This document shows positions 52,990-63,595 of a stretch of DNA of 64,000 nucleotides, piece by piece. The DNA is taken from NCBI RefSeq assembly GCF_003385185.1, contig NZ_PQHZ01000015.1, positions 1-64,000 on the forward strand, written 5' to 3'. Each line of letters opens with the position of its first letter. Within the stretch, counting starts at the first letter, position 1. The notes under the pieces are model-generated. The model saw only the letters and a list, made by a program, of their open reading frames with translations, ran no database searches and was not told the origin of the DNA. A program made the position numbers and the translations under genes. This DNA is from Amycolatopsis palatopharyngis (GTDB lineage: Bacteria; Actinomycetota; Actinomycetes; Mycobacteriales; Pseudonocardiaceae).

Positions 52990-54269
52990 TGGGCTCCCCC
53001 CTCTGGCTGAACCACCAACACGGCGCGCGAATCCGGGCGCAGGCCCTTGGCCGCGGCGGACACGTCGTCGGCGGTTACGGCGGCGATACGATCGGCGATC
53101 CCGTAGACGAGTGCGGGATCGGAGTAGAGCAGCTCGAACGAACCCAGTGCGAGCGTCCGCGAGACGAGGCGGTCGTGCTCGGCGTGCAGACTCGCACTCC
53201 AGCGGGCCGTGATCTTGGCCAGTTCCTGTTCGTCCGGCGGGTTGGCCGCCAGCCTGTCCAGCTCCTCGTCGAGTGCGCCCAGCACCTGGTCGGCGGACAC
53301 CTCTGGCGGGTGCACGGCCGTCACCGAGAACGTGTCCGGGTCGCGGGCCTCGAACGGGCCGAACAGTCCGGCACCGGCATTGATGTCGGTGACCAGTGGT
53401 TCGGCGTGCACCAGCCGCTGCTGCAACCGCGATCCGTCACCGTCGGCGAGCAGACCGGCCAGCACCAGGTGGGCCAGGTAGCCGTCGACCTCGTTGACCG
53501 GGTCCGGCATCCGGTAGCCGACCGCCAGCGCGGGCAGCGGTGCGTGCGGATCGATATGCGTTTCGCGCAGCTCCCTTTCCGGGCGCGGTTCGGCGAACGA
53601 CGGCCGCGCGGGCCGGGGCCGCACCGGCACGTCGCCGAAGTGCTTCTCGATCAGTTCCCGTGCGTGGTCGATCTGGATGTCACCGGCGACGGTGAGTACG
53701 GCGTTCGACGGGGCGTAGTAGGTGTCGAAGAAGGCCGCACAGTCCTCGAGCGTGGCCTGCTCCAGGTCGGTGAAGTCGCCGTAACCGTTGTGCGCGTTCG
53801 GGAACGTCGAGTAGAGCACCGGCGGCAGCAGGATCCACGGGAACCCGCCGTAGGGCCGGTTCAGCACGTTGAGCCGGATCTCCTCCTTGACCACATCGAT
53901 CTGATTGGCCAGGTTCTCCTGCGTCAGCTTGGGCGCCCGCATCCGGTCGGCCTCGAGAAACAGCGCCCGCTCCAGTGCCGCCGAGGGCAGCACCTCGAAG
54001 TAGTCGGTGTAATCCGGGTGCGTCGAGCCGTTGAACGTGCCGCCGCTGCCCTGAATGTGTCTGAAGTGGGCCAGCTTCTCCAGGCTCTCGCTGCCCTGGA
54101 ACATCAGATGCTCGAAGAGGTGAGCGAATCCCGTTCGCCCCTCCGGCTCGGAGCGGAAGCCCACGTCGTAGTGCACGCTCACGCCGACCACCGGTGCGGT
54201 GCGGTCGGGGGCGAGCACGACCCGCAGGCCGTTGTCGAGAGTGAGTCTGTGTAGCTCGGGTACGGCCAT
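52986..54269 (-). CDS. M16-family zinc peptidase, catalytic subunit
   Basis: A 427-residue peptidase with the inverted zinc motif HLFEH (His50, Glu53, His54) in GFAHLFEHLMFQGSE and the distal glutamate in the ENLANQIDVVKEEI helix region. Likely processes peptides as a heterodimer with the downstream inactive subunit, whose GTG overlaps this gene's stop. It starts with ATG in a clear context; no signal peptide. Confidence 0.9.
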   Translation of the reverse strand: MAVPELHRLTLDNGLRVVLAPDRTAPVVGVSVHYDVGFRSEPEGRTGFAHLFEHLMFQGSESLEKLAHFRHIQGSGGTFNGSTHPDYTDYFEVLPSAALERALFLEADRMRAPKLTQENLANQIDVVKEEIRLNVLNRPYGGFPWILLPPVLYSTFPNAHNGYGDFTDLEQATLEDCAAFFDTYYAPSNAVLTVAGDIQIDHARELIEKHFGDVPVRPRPARPSFAEPRPERELRETHIDPHAPLPALAVGYRMPDPVNEVDGYLAHLVLAGLLADGDGSRLQQRLVHAEPLVTDINAGAGLFGPFEARDPDTFSVTAVHPPEVSADQVLGALDEELDRLAANPPDEQELAKITARWSASLHAEHDRLVSRTLALGSFELLYSDPALVYGIADRIAAVTADDVSAAAKGLRPDSRAVLVVQPEGGAQ

Positions 54270-54278
54270 GCGGCCACC

Positions 54279-55712
54279 CTACGGGGTGTGGCCTGCGGCG
54301 GCGATGCTCACGGTCAGGGTGCCGACGAGCTGCCGGATCTCCGCGACGGAGGCGGTGTCACCCCTGCCCTCCCGCAGGCCCAGTGCCACGGCCCAGGCCC
54401 GGCTTGGCGGGCATTCGGCGGCGACCACCCGATGCGCCAAGACCTGCGCCAACGCCGTTCGGCCTGCCGCCGTGCGTTCCGGCAGCAGGGAAGCTCCCGC
54501 GGCCACCGTCGCGCCCGCCAGCGCGAGCACCACTCCGAGCTGGGCGTGGCCACTGGTCAGTGTGAGCAGCAGGGTGAGAAAGATGCCGTAGCCGATCACC
54601 CTGAGCCCCGCACCGCGCAGCCGGTTGCCGCGCAGGTAGCCCAGTCGCACGAGGTCGGCGCGGGCGGCGGCCAGTAGCGCGGGCGGATCAAGGCGGTGCC
54701 CCGCACGCACCTGCCGCAGCAACAGGGGTTCGAACTCGCCCCGCGGTGCCCGTGCTTCGAGGTCGAGCAGCGCCGCTGCGAGGTCCACGGCGTCAACCCG
54801 GCCGACGACGAGCGGGCCGACGTGTCCCGGACGCAGCCCCGGCGGCAAGCCCCGCCGAGGCCCGGGGCCACGCGGCGTGACGCGCCGATCCCCGCGTCTG
54901 GCGCGTCCGACGACAAGCGCGGCCCCGGCCACGAGGACCAGGAGCGCGCCCCATGCCCACCGGACCGCCGGGGTGGCCAGGAACGCCCCGGCCAGGGTCC
55001 CCGCGGGCCGGATCCGTGGATCGACGGGCACGGTGCCAGCCGGTAACTCCACGCTGAGCCGCAACCGTTCCCCGGACGGCAGGTCACGCTGGCTGAACCG
55101 GGTGAGCCCGTCGTGCCCGATCTGGGCGGCGAGGCACGGCCGGTCGCCGAATCCGGCCGGTTGCGCTCCCACCGCGCACCGCACTGCCGCCGGGATCCGC
55201 GGCGCGGCGAACGAACCCCGCACCAGGACCAGATCCGTGTCCCAGTCACCGGCGGGCTGCCAGTAGACCAACGCGCGACCGGCACCTCCATGCTCGACCG
55301 CACCGTCCACGGTGTACCGGACGACCGTTGTCCCGCCACCGAGCCGGATGGTGAACCGGTCGGCGAACGTCTCGGCCTGGCCGGTCCCCTCGATGCGCAC
55401 ATCGCGCACGGTCAGCAGCCGTTCCCGAGCTTCGTCGACCGGAACTCGCAGGGACACCTCCCGCACCATCCGCTCTCCCCGTGGCACCGAGACCACCTCG
55501 GTCACCGCGAGCGCGCCGTCCCGCCGCACGATCAGTTCGACCTCGACGCTGCGCGGCAACGTGGGCAGGGGCGGCGTCGCGGGCCACGCTGCCGCGGGAA
55601 CCGGGGTCACCGCGAGAAGGGCGATGAGCACGCAGGCGAGAACTCCGGTTCTGCTTCGTAACGCCCCGCCGCCGCGACAGCGGAACTTCGCCGGCCGCAC
55701 GCCACCCCTCAC
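54279..55712 (-). CDS. DUF2207-family exported membrane protein (second copy)
   Basis: A 477-residue protein. A basic N-terminus and signal peptide (GVLACVLIALLAVTPVPAAAW) are followed by an extracytoplasmic beta domain of about 200 residues (SVEVELIVRRDGALAVTEVV, TTVVRYTVDGAVEHGG), a transmembrane helix near 255, and a cytoplasmic part with two more helices near 370-410. GTG 55712 overlaps the stop of the upstream DUF2207 gene as GTGA. The first codons lie in the 80-bp dispersed repeat. Function unknown. Confidence 0.65.
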   Translation of the reverse strand: MRGGVRPAKFRCRGGGALRSRTGVLACVLIALLAVTPVPAAAWPATPPLPTLPRSVEVELIVRRDGALAVTEVVSVPRGERMVREVSLRVPVDEARERLLTVRDVRIEGTGQAETFADRFTIRLGGGTTVVRYTVDGAVEHGGAGRALVYWQPAGDWDTDLVLVRGSFAAPRIPAAVRCAVGAQPAGFGDRPCLAAQIGHDGLTRFSQRDLPSGERLRLSVELPAGTVPVDPRIRPAGTLAGAFLATPAVRWAWGALLVLVAGAALVVGRARRGDRRVTPRGPGPRRGLPPGLRPGHVGPLVVGRVDAVDLAAALLDLEARAPRGEFEPLLLRQVRAGHRLDPPALLAAARADLVRLGYLRGNRLRGAGLRVIGYGIFLTLLLTLTSGHAQLGVVLALAGATVAAGASLLPERTAAGRTALAQVLAHRVVAAECPPSRAWAVALGLREGRGDTASVAEIRQLVGTLTVSIAAAGHTP

Positions 55713-55724
55713 CGCGACCTCGCA
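55645..55724 (-). repeat. 80-bp dispersed repeat, copy 2
   Basis: Aligned gaplessly with 7156-7235 (64 of 80 identical). Here it spans the stop of one DUF2207 gene and the start and first twenty-odd codons of the next, including the basic part of its signal sequence. Confidence 0.75.
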
Positions 55725-57157
55725 CTCCGCCGTTTCTGCCGCCCGGTCAGGTGCTCGGACTCGGCGAGGACACCGGACAGATCGACGAGGAAGGCATTCA
55801 GGTCCCTGCCCTGCCCGGCCAGCCGCTCGTCCTCGGCGAAGGCAGCGACCCAGTGCTCGACGCAGCCGAGTACCAGGGCGTAGGGCAGGGAACGGGTGAA
55901 CACCAGTTCCCGGTCCGCGAGCGGAAGGCCGGCAGGGCGGAGGGAATTCAGATGGTCCAGCAAGCCCCGCACCTGTCCTGCGAGCAGCCTGCCGCGCGCG
56001 GTCCGGGGTGGCAGCAGTCCCCTGCCACGGTCCGGTCTGCGGGAGAACCAGCCCTGCCGCACCGCGTCGTCGTACATGGCGTCGATGACCGGAGTCAGGT
56101 CAAGATCCCTGCCGTGCGACCGGGACAGCGAAAGGGCACGGGCCGGATCGGGCAGAAGGGTTGCCAGCAGAGTCCGCTCGTAGTCGTGCAGATCCGCATC
56201 GGCCGCGTTGAGCAGCACGATCTCCCAGCTGTCCGCGTCGTCGGAGCGCACGTCGAGATAGCGCCGTACCACCAGATCCAGCACGGTCGCGCTGATGTCG
56301 GCGACATCCACGACGCCGTCCATGACGGTGCCGATCTGACCGGGCAGCACGCCGTCCGGCGAGCTGAACCGCACCCGATCCCCGTCCCGCAGCAGGACCT
56401 CCACCGGCTCGGCCACGCCGAAGGCGCGTGCGTCGCGCCTGCGAGCCAGCAGGACCACGAGGCCACCGGCCACGAGCGCGAACGCGAGCAGGCCGCCGAG
56501 CGCGAGCGCCAGCAGCCATGGCCAGGTGCGGCCGGTGGGAACGAACTCGGCCGTCGTCGTGACGGTGGCGGAGGGCAGCCCGACGGCGAGCACCATCCGC
56601 TCCCCCGCTGCCAGCGGGGCCTGCTCGGCACGTACGACGCCGGTGTGGTCCACCTCAGCCAGGCCGCACTGCCTGCCCGACCCCGGAGTTCCGGCGAGAC
56701 AGGTGATCGGCGAGGCGCGTTGTACCGGCGCGACGAAGGAGGCACGTACCGACGAGAGGCCGGTGTTCCAGCCGTCCGCGACTCGCCAGCGGACCTCCTG
56801 CCTTCCCGGCAGTCCAGCCACCGCTCCGTCCACTGTGTACGAGACTGTGGCGTTGCCCCTGACGACCACCCGGAGCTCGTCGTCGGCCACCTCGACGCTG
56901 CCGGATCCGGCGACCACCGCCCCGCGCACCCGGTACCGGCGCTCGCGGCCGTCGCCTGCGGGCTCGACCAGCGAGGTCACCCGGGAGAGCTCCAGGCCGG
57001 GAGGCGCGGTGATGGTCTCGGTCACCGCGAGACCGCCTGCCCGTTCGACCTTCATCTCGACGTCCAGTGTGGAACCCGCGTCCACCTGCCCGACCGGCAC
57101 GGCGAACAGCCCCACCGACACGAGCACGGTCCCCCAGCGGGCGAGCTGTGTGCGCAC
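55709..57157 (-). CDS. DUF2207-family exported membrane protein (first copy)
   Basis: A 482-residue protein with signal peptide (residues 1-27), extracytoplasmic domain with VEMKVERAGGLAVTETIT and TVSYTVDGAVAGLPG, a transmembrane helix near 225-245, and a C-terminal cytoplasmic region. It shares the YTVDGAV motif and layout with the following gene, so the two are paralogues. Function unknown; DUF2207 proteins are common actinobacterial envelope proteins. Confidence 0.7.
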   Translation of the reverse strand: MRTQLARWGTVLVSVGLFAVPVGQVDAGSTLDVEMKVERAGGLAVTETITAPPGLELSRVTSLVEPAGDGRERRYRVRGAVVAGSGSVEVADDELRVVVRGNATVSYTVDGAVAGLPGRQEVRWRVADGWNTGLSSVRASFVAPVQRASPITCLAGTPGSGRQCGLAEVDHTGVVRAEQAPLAAGERMVLAVGLPSATVTTTAEFVPTGRTWPWLLALALGGLLAFALVAGGLVVLLARRRDARAFGVAEPVEVLLRDGDRVRFSSPDGVLPGQIGTVMDGVVDVADISATVLDLVVRRYLDVRSDDADSWEIVLLNAADADLHDYERTLLATLLPDPARALSLSRSHGRDLDLTPVIDAMYDDAVRQGWFSRRPDRGRGLLPPRTARGRLLAGQVRGLLDHLNSLRPAGLPLADRELVFTRSLPYALVLGCVEHWVAAFAEDERLAGQGRDLNAFLVDLSGVLAESEHLTGRQKRRSARSR

Positions 57158-57205
57158 GGCTGCAGACGATAGAGGACCTGGTCCGCCGCGACCTTCCAGG
57201 CGCGC

Positions 57206-58084
57206 TCAGCCGGGCGGAGTGAACGGGTTGTCGTTGTCCGGCGGTGTCGGGCCAGCTGGCGCGGCAGGCGGGGCGGCTGGCGGCTGGGGTTGTTGTGGCG
57301 GCGGGACCTGCTGGGGTGCGGACGGCCGGGCGTATCGCCCTGCGTACTCCCGGTTCCGGCGCTCGACCAGCACTGCGGACAGATACGCCCATGGCGGCAC
57401 CCAGGCCGGTACCGGTGCTCCGATGCGGTTCGCGACCTCCATCGCGAGCCGGTGGCCGAGCTGCTCACGCGCGGCCTCGCCGAGGTCGCCGTAGCGGCCG
57501 AGGTACTGGCGCCCGGCGAGCGCGAGGTCGTCCGGCAGGTTCGACAGATCGAGCTGCGCGGCCCAGCCGGCGAGCGAAGGAGGCATGCTGATGGCGGCGG
57601 TGGTGACCTCCGGCGCGCGCTCCCGGATCACCACTGTCCCGGCGAGGAAGTCGCCGACCCGCTTGCCCTTCTCCGAGATCAGCGACACGATCATCGCGAC
57701 CACGCCGAGGAAACCGAGGGCCCAGAAGTCCACGAAGAACCCGGCGAGCGCCCTGGTCAGCGCGTGCCGGAAGCGGATGGGACCGCCGTCGTCGCGCACC
57801 GTGCGCAGACCCATCGCGAGCTTGCCGAGGGTCCTGCCGTGGCTGAGGGTCTCGAAGATCGTCGGGTAGCCGACCAGCACCAGCACGGCGAGCGCCAGCA
57901 TGATCGCGCCGAGCAGCGCTCCGTCGACGTCGCCGAGCCCAGCGAGCAACAGCAGTGCGACCAGCAGCAACACCACCTGGACCAGCACGTCGAGGGCGAA
58001 CGCGACGCTGCGGCTGGCGAGCCTGGCCAGCCGCAGTTCCAGAACGACGGCGTCTCCGGTGACAAGATCGGACTCTGGCTGCAT
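57206..58084 (-). CDS. RDD-family membrane protein
   Basis: A 292-residue protein with the RDD pattern: LASRSVAFALDVLV (Arg and Asp of the family name), two helices, and FLVGRTLGKL-like HGRTLGKLAMGLRTV before the next helices. The C-terminal 90 residues are cytoplasmic, ending in a Pro-rich tail. It is the divergent neighbour of SpoIIM-like gene, as in mycobacterial Rv3694c-Rv3695. Confidence 0.88.
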   Translation of the reverse strand: MQPESDLVTGDAVVLELRLARLASRSVAFALDVLVQVVLLLVALLLLAGLGDVDGALLGAIMLALAVLVLVGYPTIFETLSHGRTLGKLAMGLRTVRDDGGPIRFRHALTRALAGFFVDFWALGFLGVVAMIVSLISEKGKRVGDFLAGTVVIRERAPEVTTAAISMPPSLAGWAAQLDLSNLPDDLALAGRQYLGRYGDLGEAAREQLGHRLAMEVANRIGAPVPAWVPPWAYLSAVLVERRNREYAGRYARPSAPQQVPPPQQPQPPAAPPAAPAGPTPPDNDNPFTPPG

Positions 58085-58337
58085 GTGAAGAATGTATTGA
58101 GGGTTAGCACAACTCGGTGGACGGGGGCTGCCCGGAGCTTGCGGAGAAGGGCCCCCGCTACGGCATGCTTTTCCGCCGCAGTAGGGGCAGCTCGCGGCGG
58201 CCGAGTGCAGGTAACATGCGCACGACAGCCGAGCCTGCGCGTGTGCGTAACACTCATTTGCATAAGCCTTGTTCCGGCAGTCGGATGCCCATGCCCGGCC
58301 CCTCGGGGCCCGGCCGAGGAGAGGACCCGGTACCGGA

Positions 58338-59345
58338 GTGGACGTCGACCTTTTCGTCGCCGAGCACGGTGCCGATTGGGACCGGCTCGGGGAGCTGGTC
58401 CGGCGCAGCGGACGGTTGAGCGGGCCCGAGGCCGATGAACTCGTGCTCCTGTACCAGCGGGCCGCGACGCATCTGTCGATCGCGCGGTCGGCCGCCCCGG
58501 ATCCCGCACTGCTGGCGCGGCTGTCGTCGCTGGTCGCACGCGCCCGTTCCGCCGTGGCCGGGACGCACAGTCCCGCCTGGCGGGAGGTCGGCCTGTTCTT
58601 CTCCCAGCGGTTTCCCGCGGCGGTCTACTTGAGCAGGCGATGGTGGCTGGCGAGCACCGCGGCGTTCGTCGTGGTGAGCGGTCTGCTCGCGGTGTGGGTC
58701 GCCGGGGATTCAGACGTACAGGCCTCGATCGCGGCGCCGGAGGAGATCCGGCAGCTCACCGCTCCGGGAGGAGCGTTCGAGTCCTACTACTCCAGCGAGC
58801 CTGCCGCGTCCTTCGCGGCGCAGGTGTGGACCAACAACGCGTGGGTGGCGGCAGGGGCGCTGGTGCTCGGGGTACTGCTGTGCCTGCCGGTGGTGTTCAT
58901 CCTGTGGAGCAACGCGCTCAACCTCGGGGTGTCGGCGGGGCTGATGGCCGATGCCGACAGGCTGGACGTGTTCTTCGGCCTGATCGTCCCGCACGGACTG
59001 CTGGAGCTGACGGCGGTGTTCGTCGCGGCGGGAGCCGGTCTGCGGCTGGGTTGGACGGTCATCGACCCGGGCCCGCGCACCCGGACGGCGGCGCTGGCCC
59101 GCGAGGGCCGCGCGGTGGTCGCGATGGCGCTGGGCCTGACGGCCGTACTACTGGTGTCCGGGGTGATCGAGGCGTTCGTGACCCCGTCGGGCCTGCCGAC
59201 CTGGGGCAGGATCGGCATCGGAGTGTTCGCCGAGGTGGCGTTCCTGGCGTACGTGTTCATCCTCGGCCGCCGCGCGCGGCTGGCCGGCGAGACCGGTGAC
59301 ATCGGCGCCGACCAGGCGGGAGACCTCGCACCGACCTCCGGCTGA
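58338..59345 (+). CDS. SpoIIM-like (stage II sporulation protein M family) membrane protein
   Basis: A 335-residue protein: a soluble helical N-terminus with ELVLLYQRAATHLSIAR, then about five transmembrane helices, NALNLGVSAGLM and the FGLIVPHGLLELTAVFVAAGAGLRLG motif typical of the SpoIIM/DUF95 family. GTG 58338. In this genomic setting (RDD, DUF58, MoxR) it is a housekeeping envelope gene rather than a sporulation one. Confidence 0.85.
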   Translation: MDVDLFVAEHGADWDRLGELVRRSGRLSGPEADELVLLYQRAATHLSIARSAAPDPALLARLSSLVARARSAVAGTHSPAWREVGLFFSQRFPAAVYLSRRWWLASTAAFVVVSGLLAVWVAGDSDVQASIAAPEEIRQLTAPGGAFESYYSSEPAASFAAQVWTNNAWVAAGALVLGVLLCLPVVFILWSNALNLGVSAGLMADADRLDVFFGLIVPHGLLELTAVFVAAGAGLRLGWTVIDPGPRTRTAALAREGRAVVAMALGLTAVLLVSGVIEAFVTPSGLPTWGRIGIGVFAEVAFLAYVFILGRRARLAGETGDIGADQAGDLAPTSG

Positions 59346-59369
59346 CCCGAGGGACCGGGTCAGTAGGTA

Positions 59370-59433
59370 CGCACTTTCCCGGGAAAGCGCGCTACGTGCA
59401 CGTGCAAGTACCGCGCTTTCCCGGGAAAGTGCG
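59370..59433. terminator. Paired TTTCCCGGGAAA palindromes between convergent genes
   Basis: CGCACTTTCCCGGGAAAGCGCG (first 20 bases shown by halves: 59370-59391) and its exact reverse complement (59412-59433) flank a 20-base loop. Each arm is itself a dyad, so several hairpins are possible. It lies between the convergent SpoIIM-like and DUF58 genes; the core is shared with 37318-37349. Confidence 0.75.
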
Positions 59434-59452
59434 AGGGTTTCTGAGCCGAGCC

Positions 59453-60757
59453 CTACAGCCGGCCCGCGGCCTTGAGGTCGAGGTAGCGGTCGGTCAGCGC
59501 GGGTGGCAGTTCGTCCGGGGTCGCGTCGACCACCTCCACGGCGCCGCCGCCCTGCCTGGACAGCAGGGCGATCGCGTGCCGTCGTTCGGCCAGGGTGCGC
59601 TCGGCCGCGGCCGCCGCGTACACCGCTTCCGCGTCGCCCCGTCCACGCGCCATCCGAGCCACCTTCGGATCGGACACCCCGGCCACCAGTAACTGGTGCC
59701 TTGACGTCAGTGGCGCGAGCACCGGAAGGAGCCCTTGCTCCAGTGGCGCCGGGTCCAGGCCGGTCAGCAGGACCACCAAGGATCGCCTGCGGATTCGGCG
59801 CAGGAGCTCGTGCACCATGCCCCGCGCGTCCGACTCGACCAGCTCCGGTTCCAGTGGCGCCATCGCGTTGACCAGTGCGGGCAGCAGCTCCGCCGACGAC
59901 GCGCCCTGCACGCTCGCCCGCACGCCTCGGTCGTAGGCGAGCAGGTCCACCTGGTCCCCGGCCCGCGACGCCACCGCCGCCAGCAGCAGGGCCGCGTCCA
60001 TCGCCGTGTCCAGCCGGGTGCCGTCACCGATCCTGGCCGCCGCGGTCCGGGCGGTGTCGAGGACCAGCAGCACATGCCGGTCCCGCTCCGGGCGCCAGGT
60101 ACGGACCATGGTCTCCGGCGATCGGGCCGTCGCGCGCCAGTCGATCGAGCGCACGTCATCCCCGATCACGTACTCCCGCAGCGAGTCGAATTCCGTGCCC
60201 TGTCCACGGATCAGCGTCGCGCGTCGCCCGTCGAGTTCGCGCAGCCGCTCCAGCCTGCCCGGCAGGTGTCTGCGGGAGTGAAACGGCGGCAGCACCCGTA
60301 CCGCCCACGGCACCGAATGCGAACCCTGCCGCGCGGCCAGCCCCAGCGGCCCGACCGAGCGCACCGTCACCCGGTGAGCTCGCCGATCACCCCGCCGTGT
60401 CGGACGCAGCGCCACCGCGACGACCTGCCGCTGCCCCGGCCGTACCGTCAGCGCGTGCCGGTCCCCCAGCACGCCCGCGCTGGGTGGCCAGGCGTCGCGC
60501 AGCAGGCCTCGCACCGTCCGGCCACCGGGGTTGTGCACCGCCAAGCGCACCTCAACCGTTTCACCGAGCCGCACCGCCGTGTCGCCGGAACGGCTCAACC
60601 CCAACGCCCGCACGTTCCCCGCCAGCAGCAGATCCACGAGCACGGCCAGCAGTACGACGCCCGAGACCGCCAGCACTCCCGCCGCGGACGGCAACGCAAG
60701 GCCGACCACGAGCGCGCCCAGCAGGGCGAGAAGTCCGGCACGTCCGGTCAGTGCCAT
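59453..60757 (-). CDS. DUF58-domain protein
   Basis: A 434-residue protein: two N-terminal transmembrane helices (to about 50), an immunoglobulin-like segment, then the DUF58 motif GTEFDSLREYVIGDDVRSIDWRATARSPETMVRTWRPE and a VWA-like domain with LLVLDTART and AMDAALLLAAVASRAGDQVDLLAY. Usually works with the MoxR ATPase encoded 14 bases upstream. Confidence 0.9.
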   Translation of the reverse strand: MALTGRAGLLALLGALVVGLALPSAAGVLAVSGVVLLAVLVDLLLAGNVRALGLSRSGDTAVRLGETVEVRLAVHNPGGRTVRGLLRDAWPPSAGVLGDRHALTVRPGQRQVVAVALRPTRRGDRRAHRVTVRSVGPLGLAARQGSHSVPWAVRVLPPFHSRRHLPGRLERLRELDGRRATLIRGQGTEFDSLREYVIGDDVRSIDWRATARSPETMVRTWRPERDRHVLLVLDTARTAAARIGDGTRLDTAMDAALLLAAVASRAGDQVDLLAYDRGVRASVQGASSAELLPALVNAMAPLEPELVESDARGMVHELLRRIRRRSLVVLLTGLDPAPLEQGLLPVLAPLTSRHQLLVAGVSDPKVARMARGRGDAEAVYAAAAAERTLAERRHAIALLSRQGGGAVEVVDATPDELPPALTDRYLDLKAAGRL

Positions 60758-60771
60758 GCCCGCATCACCCG

Positions 60772-61743
<972 letters not shown>

Positions 61744-61796
61744 TGCCAGACCTCTCTCATTCGCATAGCCTCACTGTCATTCGACATACATCCGGT

Positions 61797-62960
61797 TCAC
61801 CTGCCGAGACTGGCACAATCGCGCTCGAGCGCGTCCAGTTCGTTCGCGAGCCGGACCAGTTCGCCCTCGCCGATACCCGTGGTCGAGTACAGCAGCGTCC
61901 ACACCGCACCCGGCGTTCGCCCCGTACGTGCCGCCACCGCCTCGGCCACCACCCGCGAATCGCCCACTTCCGCAGGGGACAGCCCGATCGAGGGCAGCAT
62001 TCGCTCCAGCGCGGCCTTACGCAGCGCCTGCGCAGCGTGCTCGGCTGAGCCCGCCCTCCGATACAGCCGCGCCCTGCCCTCCACGGTCTCGGCCGCCCGC
62101 ACCACCACCGGCAGCGGTTCGGTGACCACCGGCCCCAGCCTCCGGGCCCGCCACAACGCCAGCAGCAAAACCCCGACGCCAACCTGCACGGCCCCGAACG
62201 TCCAGCCGCCGGGAATCAGGGTGTAGATCGAGGCTTCGCCGGAACGCAGGGCGCCGTCGCCTGCTGCCGGGAGGTACCAGACGAGCGTCGGCCGCTGCCC
62301 GAGCAGGTGCAATGCCAGCGCGGCGTTGCCCTGCTCGGCGAGCCGGGCGTTGGTCAGTGGTGCCGTGTCGCCGAGTGCGGTGAGCCCGCCGACGCGATCG
62401 GCCACTGTGGCCAGTGGGCCCGCTTCGCCGCCGTGGCGATAGCAGACCTCGGCGTCGGTACCCGCTCCCGTGGTCCGGTACATGCTCCCGCCCAGTGCGA
62501 GCGGGCCCGCGGCCCTCGCGGCTTCGAGTTCGCAGCCGGGGGGCACGATCTCGGCCTGGCCCGTACCCGCGGTCGCCAGTTTCCCCGTCAGGCCGGCGAG
62601 TGTGTCGGGCGCCGGATCCAGCAGTACCAGTTCCGCGGCACTGTCCCGCAGTCCACGCAGTTCCTCGACCCGGATCCGGTTCGGGTGGGTGACCAGCAAC
62701 GTGGCAGCACCGCCGAGCTGTTCGCGCGCCTCTTCCGCGGTCCCGGCCAGCTCCACCCGGACGCCCTGTGCCTCCAGCAGTCTGGCCAAGGCCCTGCTGC
62801 CCGCCTCCTCTGCCGAACGAGGGTCGAGGGCACCTCCCGCGCCTGCGCCGATCAGAACGGTGAGCAACGCACTGAGCAGCAACACCGTGACGATCGCGAC
62901 CGGCGCGCGGGCCCTGCGCCAGATCCCCGCCGCGTCCGGGCTGGTGGAGGTCGTCGTCAC
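61797..62960 (-). CDS. DUF4350-domain membrane protein
   Basis: A 387-residue protein with a transmembrane helix near 22-40, an extracytoplasmic domain resembling an IFT/GATase-like fold (GSRALARLLEAQGVRVELAG, LLVTHPNRIRVEEL) and a second helix near 260. GTG 62960 overlaps the DUF4129 stop by four bases. Corresponds to mycobacterial Rv3691. Confidence 0.87.
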   Translation of the reverse strand: MTTTSTSPDAAGIWRRARAPVAIVTVLLLSALLTVLIGAGAGGALDPRSAEEAGSRALARLLEAQGVRVELAGTAEEAREQLGGAATLLVTHPNRIRVEELRGLRDSAAELVLLDPAPDTLAGLTGKLATAGTGQAEIVPPGCELEAARAAGPLALGGSMYRTTGAGTDAEVCYRHGGEAGPLATVADRVGGLTALGDTAPLTNARLAEQGNAALALHLLGQRPTLVWYLPAAGDGALRSGEASIYTLIPGGWTFGAVQVGVGVLLLALWRARRLGPVVTEPLPVVVRAAETVEGRARLYRRAGSAEHAAQALRKAALERMLPSIGLSPAEVGDSRVVAEAVAARTGRTPGAVWTLLYSTTGIGEGELVRLANELDALERDCASLGR

Positions 62961-63589
62961 CGCGACGCCACCGTCGGCCGGGCCGCCGAAACGCTCAGCT
63001 CGAGGTCGGCCAGCCACTGGTAGGCCTGCTGGTCCACGTTCCTGCCCCCGTAGTGCACGTCGTCGAACAGCACGGCGGCACGACGCAGCCGCTCGGCCTC
63101 GCCTGGCAGCACGTGTCCCGCGTCCACCGCGGCCTCGTCCGCCGTCCGGCCGGACCGCTCGTCCAGCACGCCACGCTCCTCCAGTCCGCGTACGAGGGCA
63201 CGGAACCGCTCGCGCACGGCTTCGCCGGTGTCACCGGCGGCCAGTGCCCGCTCGGCACCGGCGCGGTGATCGGCCACGGAACGCACGCGCCCCGCGAAGA
63301 CCGGCGTATCCCCGCTCCGCCTGCCCCTGGCCAGTTTGCCGACTCGCAGCCGGATCACCACGACGATCGCGGCCAGGACGAGCACCAGCACGACGAGGCC
63401 CACCGGGCCACCTGGCACCAGTCCGGTGACCCCGTCGATCATCTCGCCGATCCGGTCGAGCCCCCACTTCACCAGCCGGTCGAACCAGCTCGGCTGGGCC
63501 TCGGCGTAAACGGGATCGGCCAGTTCCGCGCGCGCGGCCTCCCGCGCGGCCTCCCGGTCGATCTCGACCGGCACCTCGGCCAGAAACAC
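62957..63589 (-). CDS. DUF4129-domain membrane protein
   Basis: A 210-residue protein with a soluble N-terminus, one transmembrane helix near 70-90 and a C-terminal DUF4129 domain (GEAVRERFRALVRGLEERGVLDE, RTADEAAVDAG). GTG 63589 starts seven bases after the upstream membrane-protein gene's stop. Confidence 0.87.
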   Translation of the reverse strand: MFLAEVPVEIDREAAREAARAELADPVYAEAQPSWFDRLVKWGLDRIGEMIDGVTGLVPGGPVGLVVLVLVLAAIVVVIRLRVGKLARGRRSGDTPVFAGRVRSVADHRAGAERALAAGDTGEAVRERFRALVRGLEERGVLDERSGRTADEAAVDAGHVLPGEAERLRRAAVLFDDVHYGGRNVDQQAYQWLADLELSVSAARPTVASR

Positions 63590-63595
63590 CGGGTG

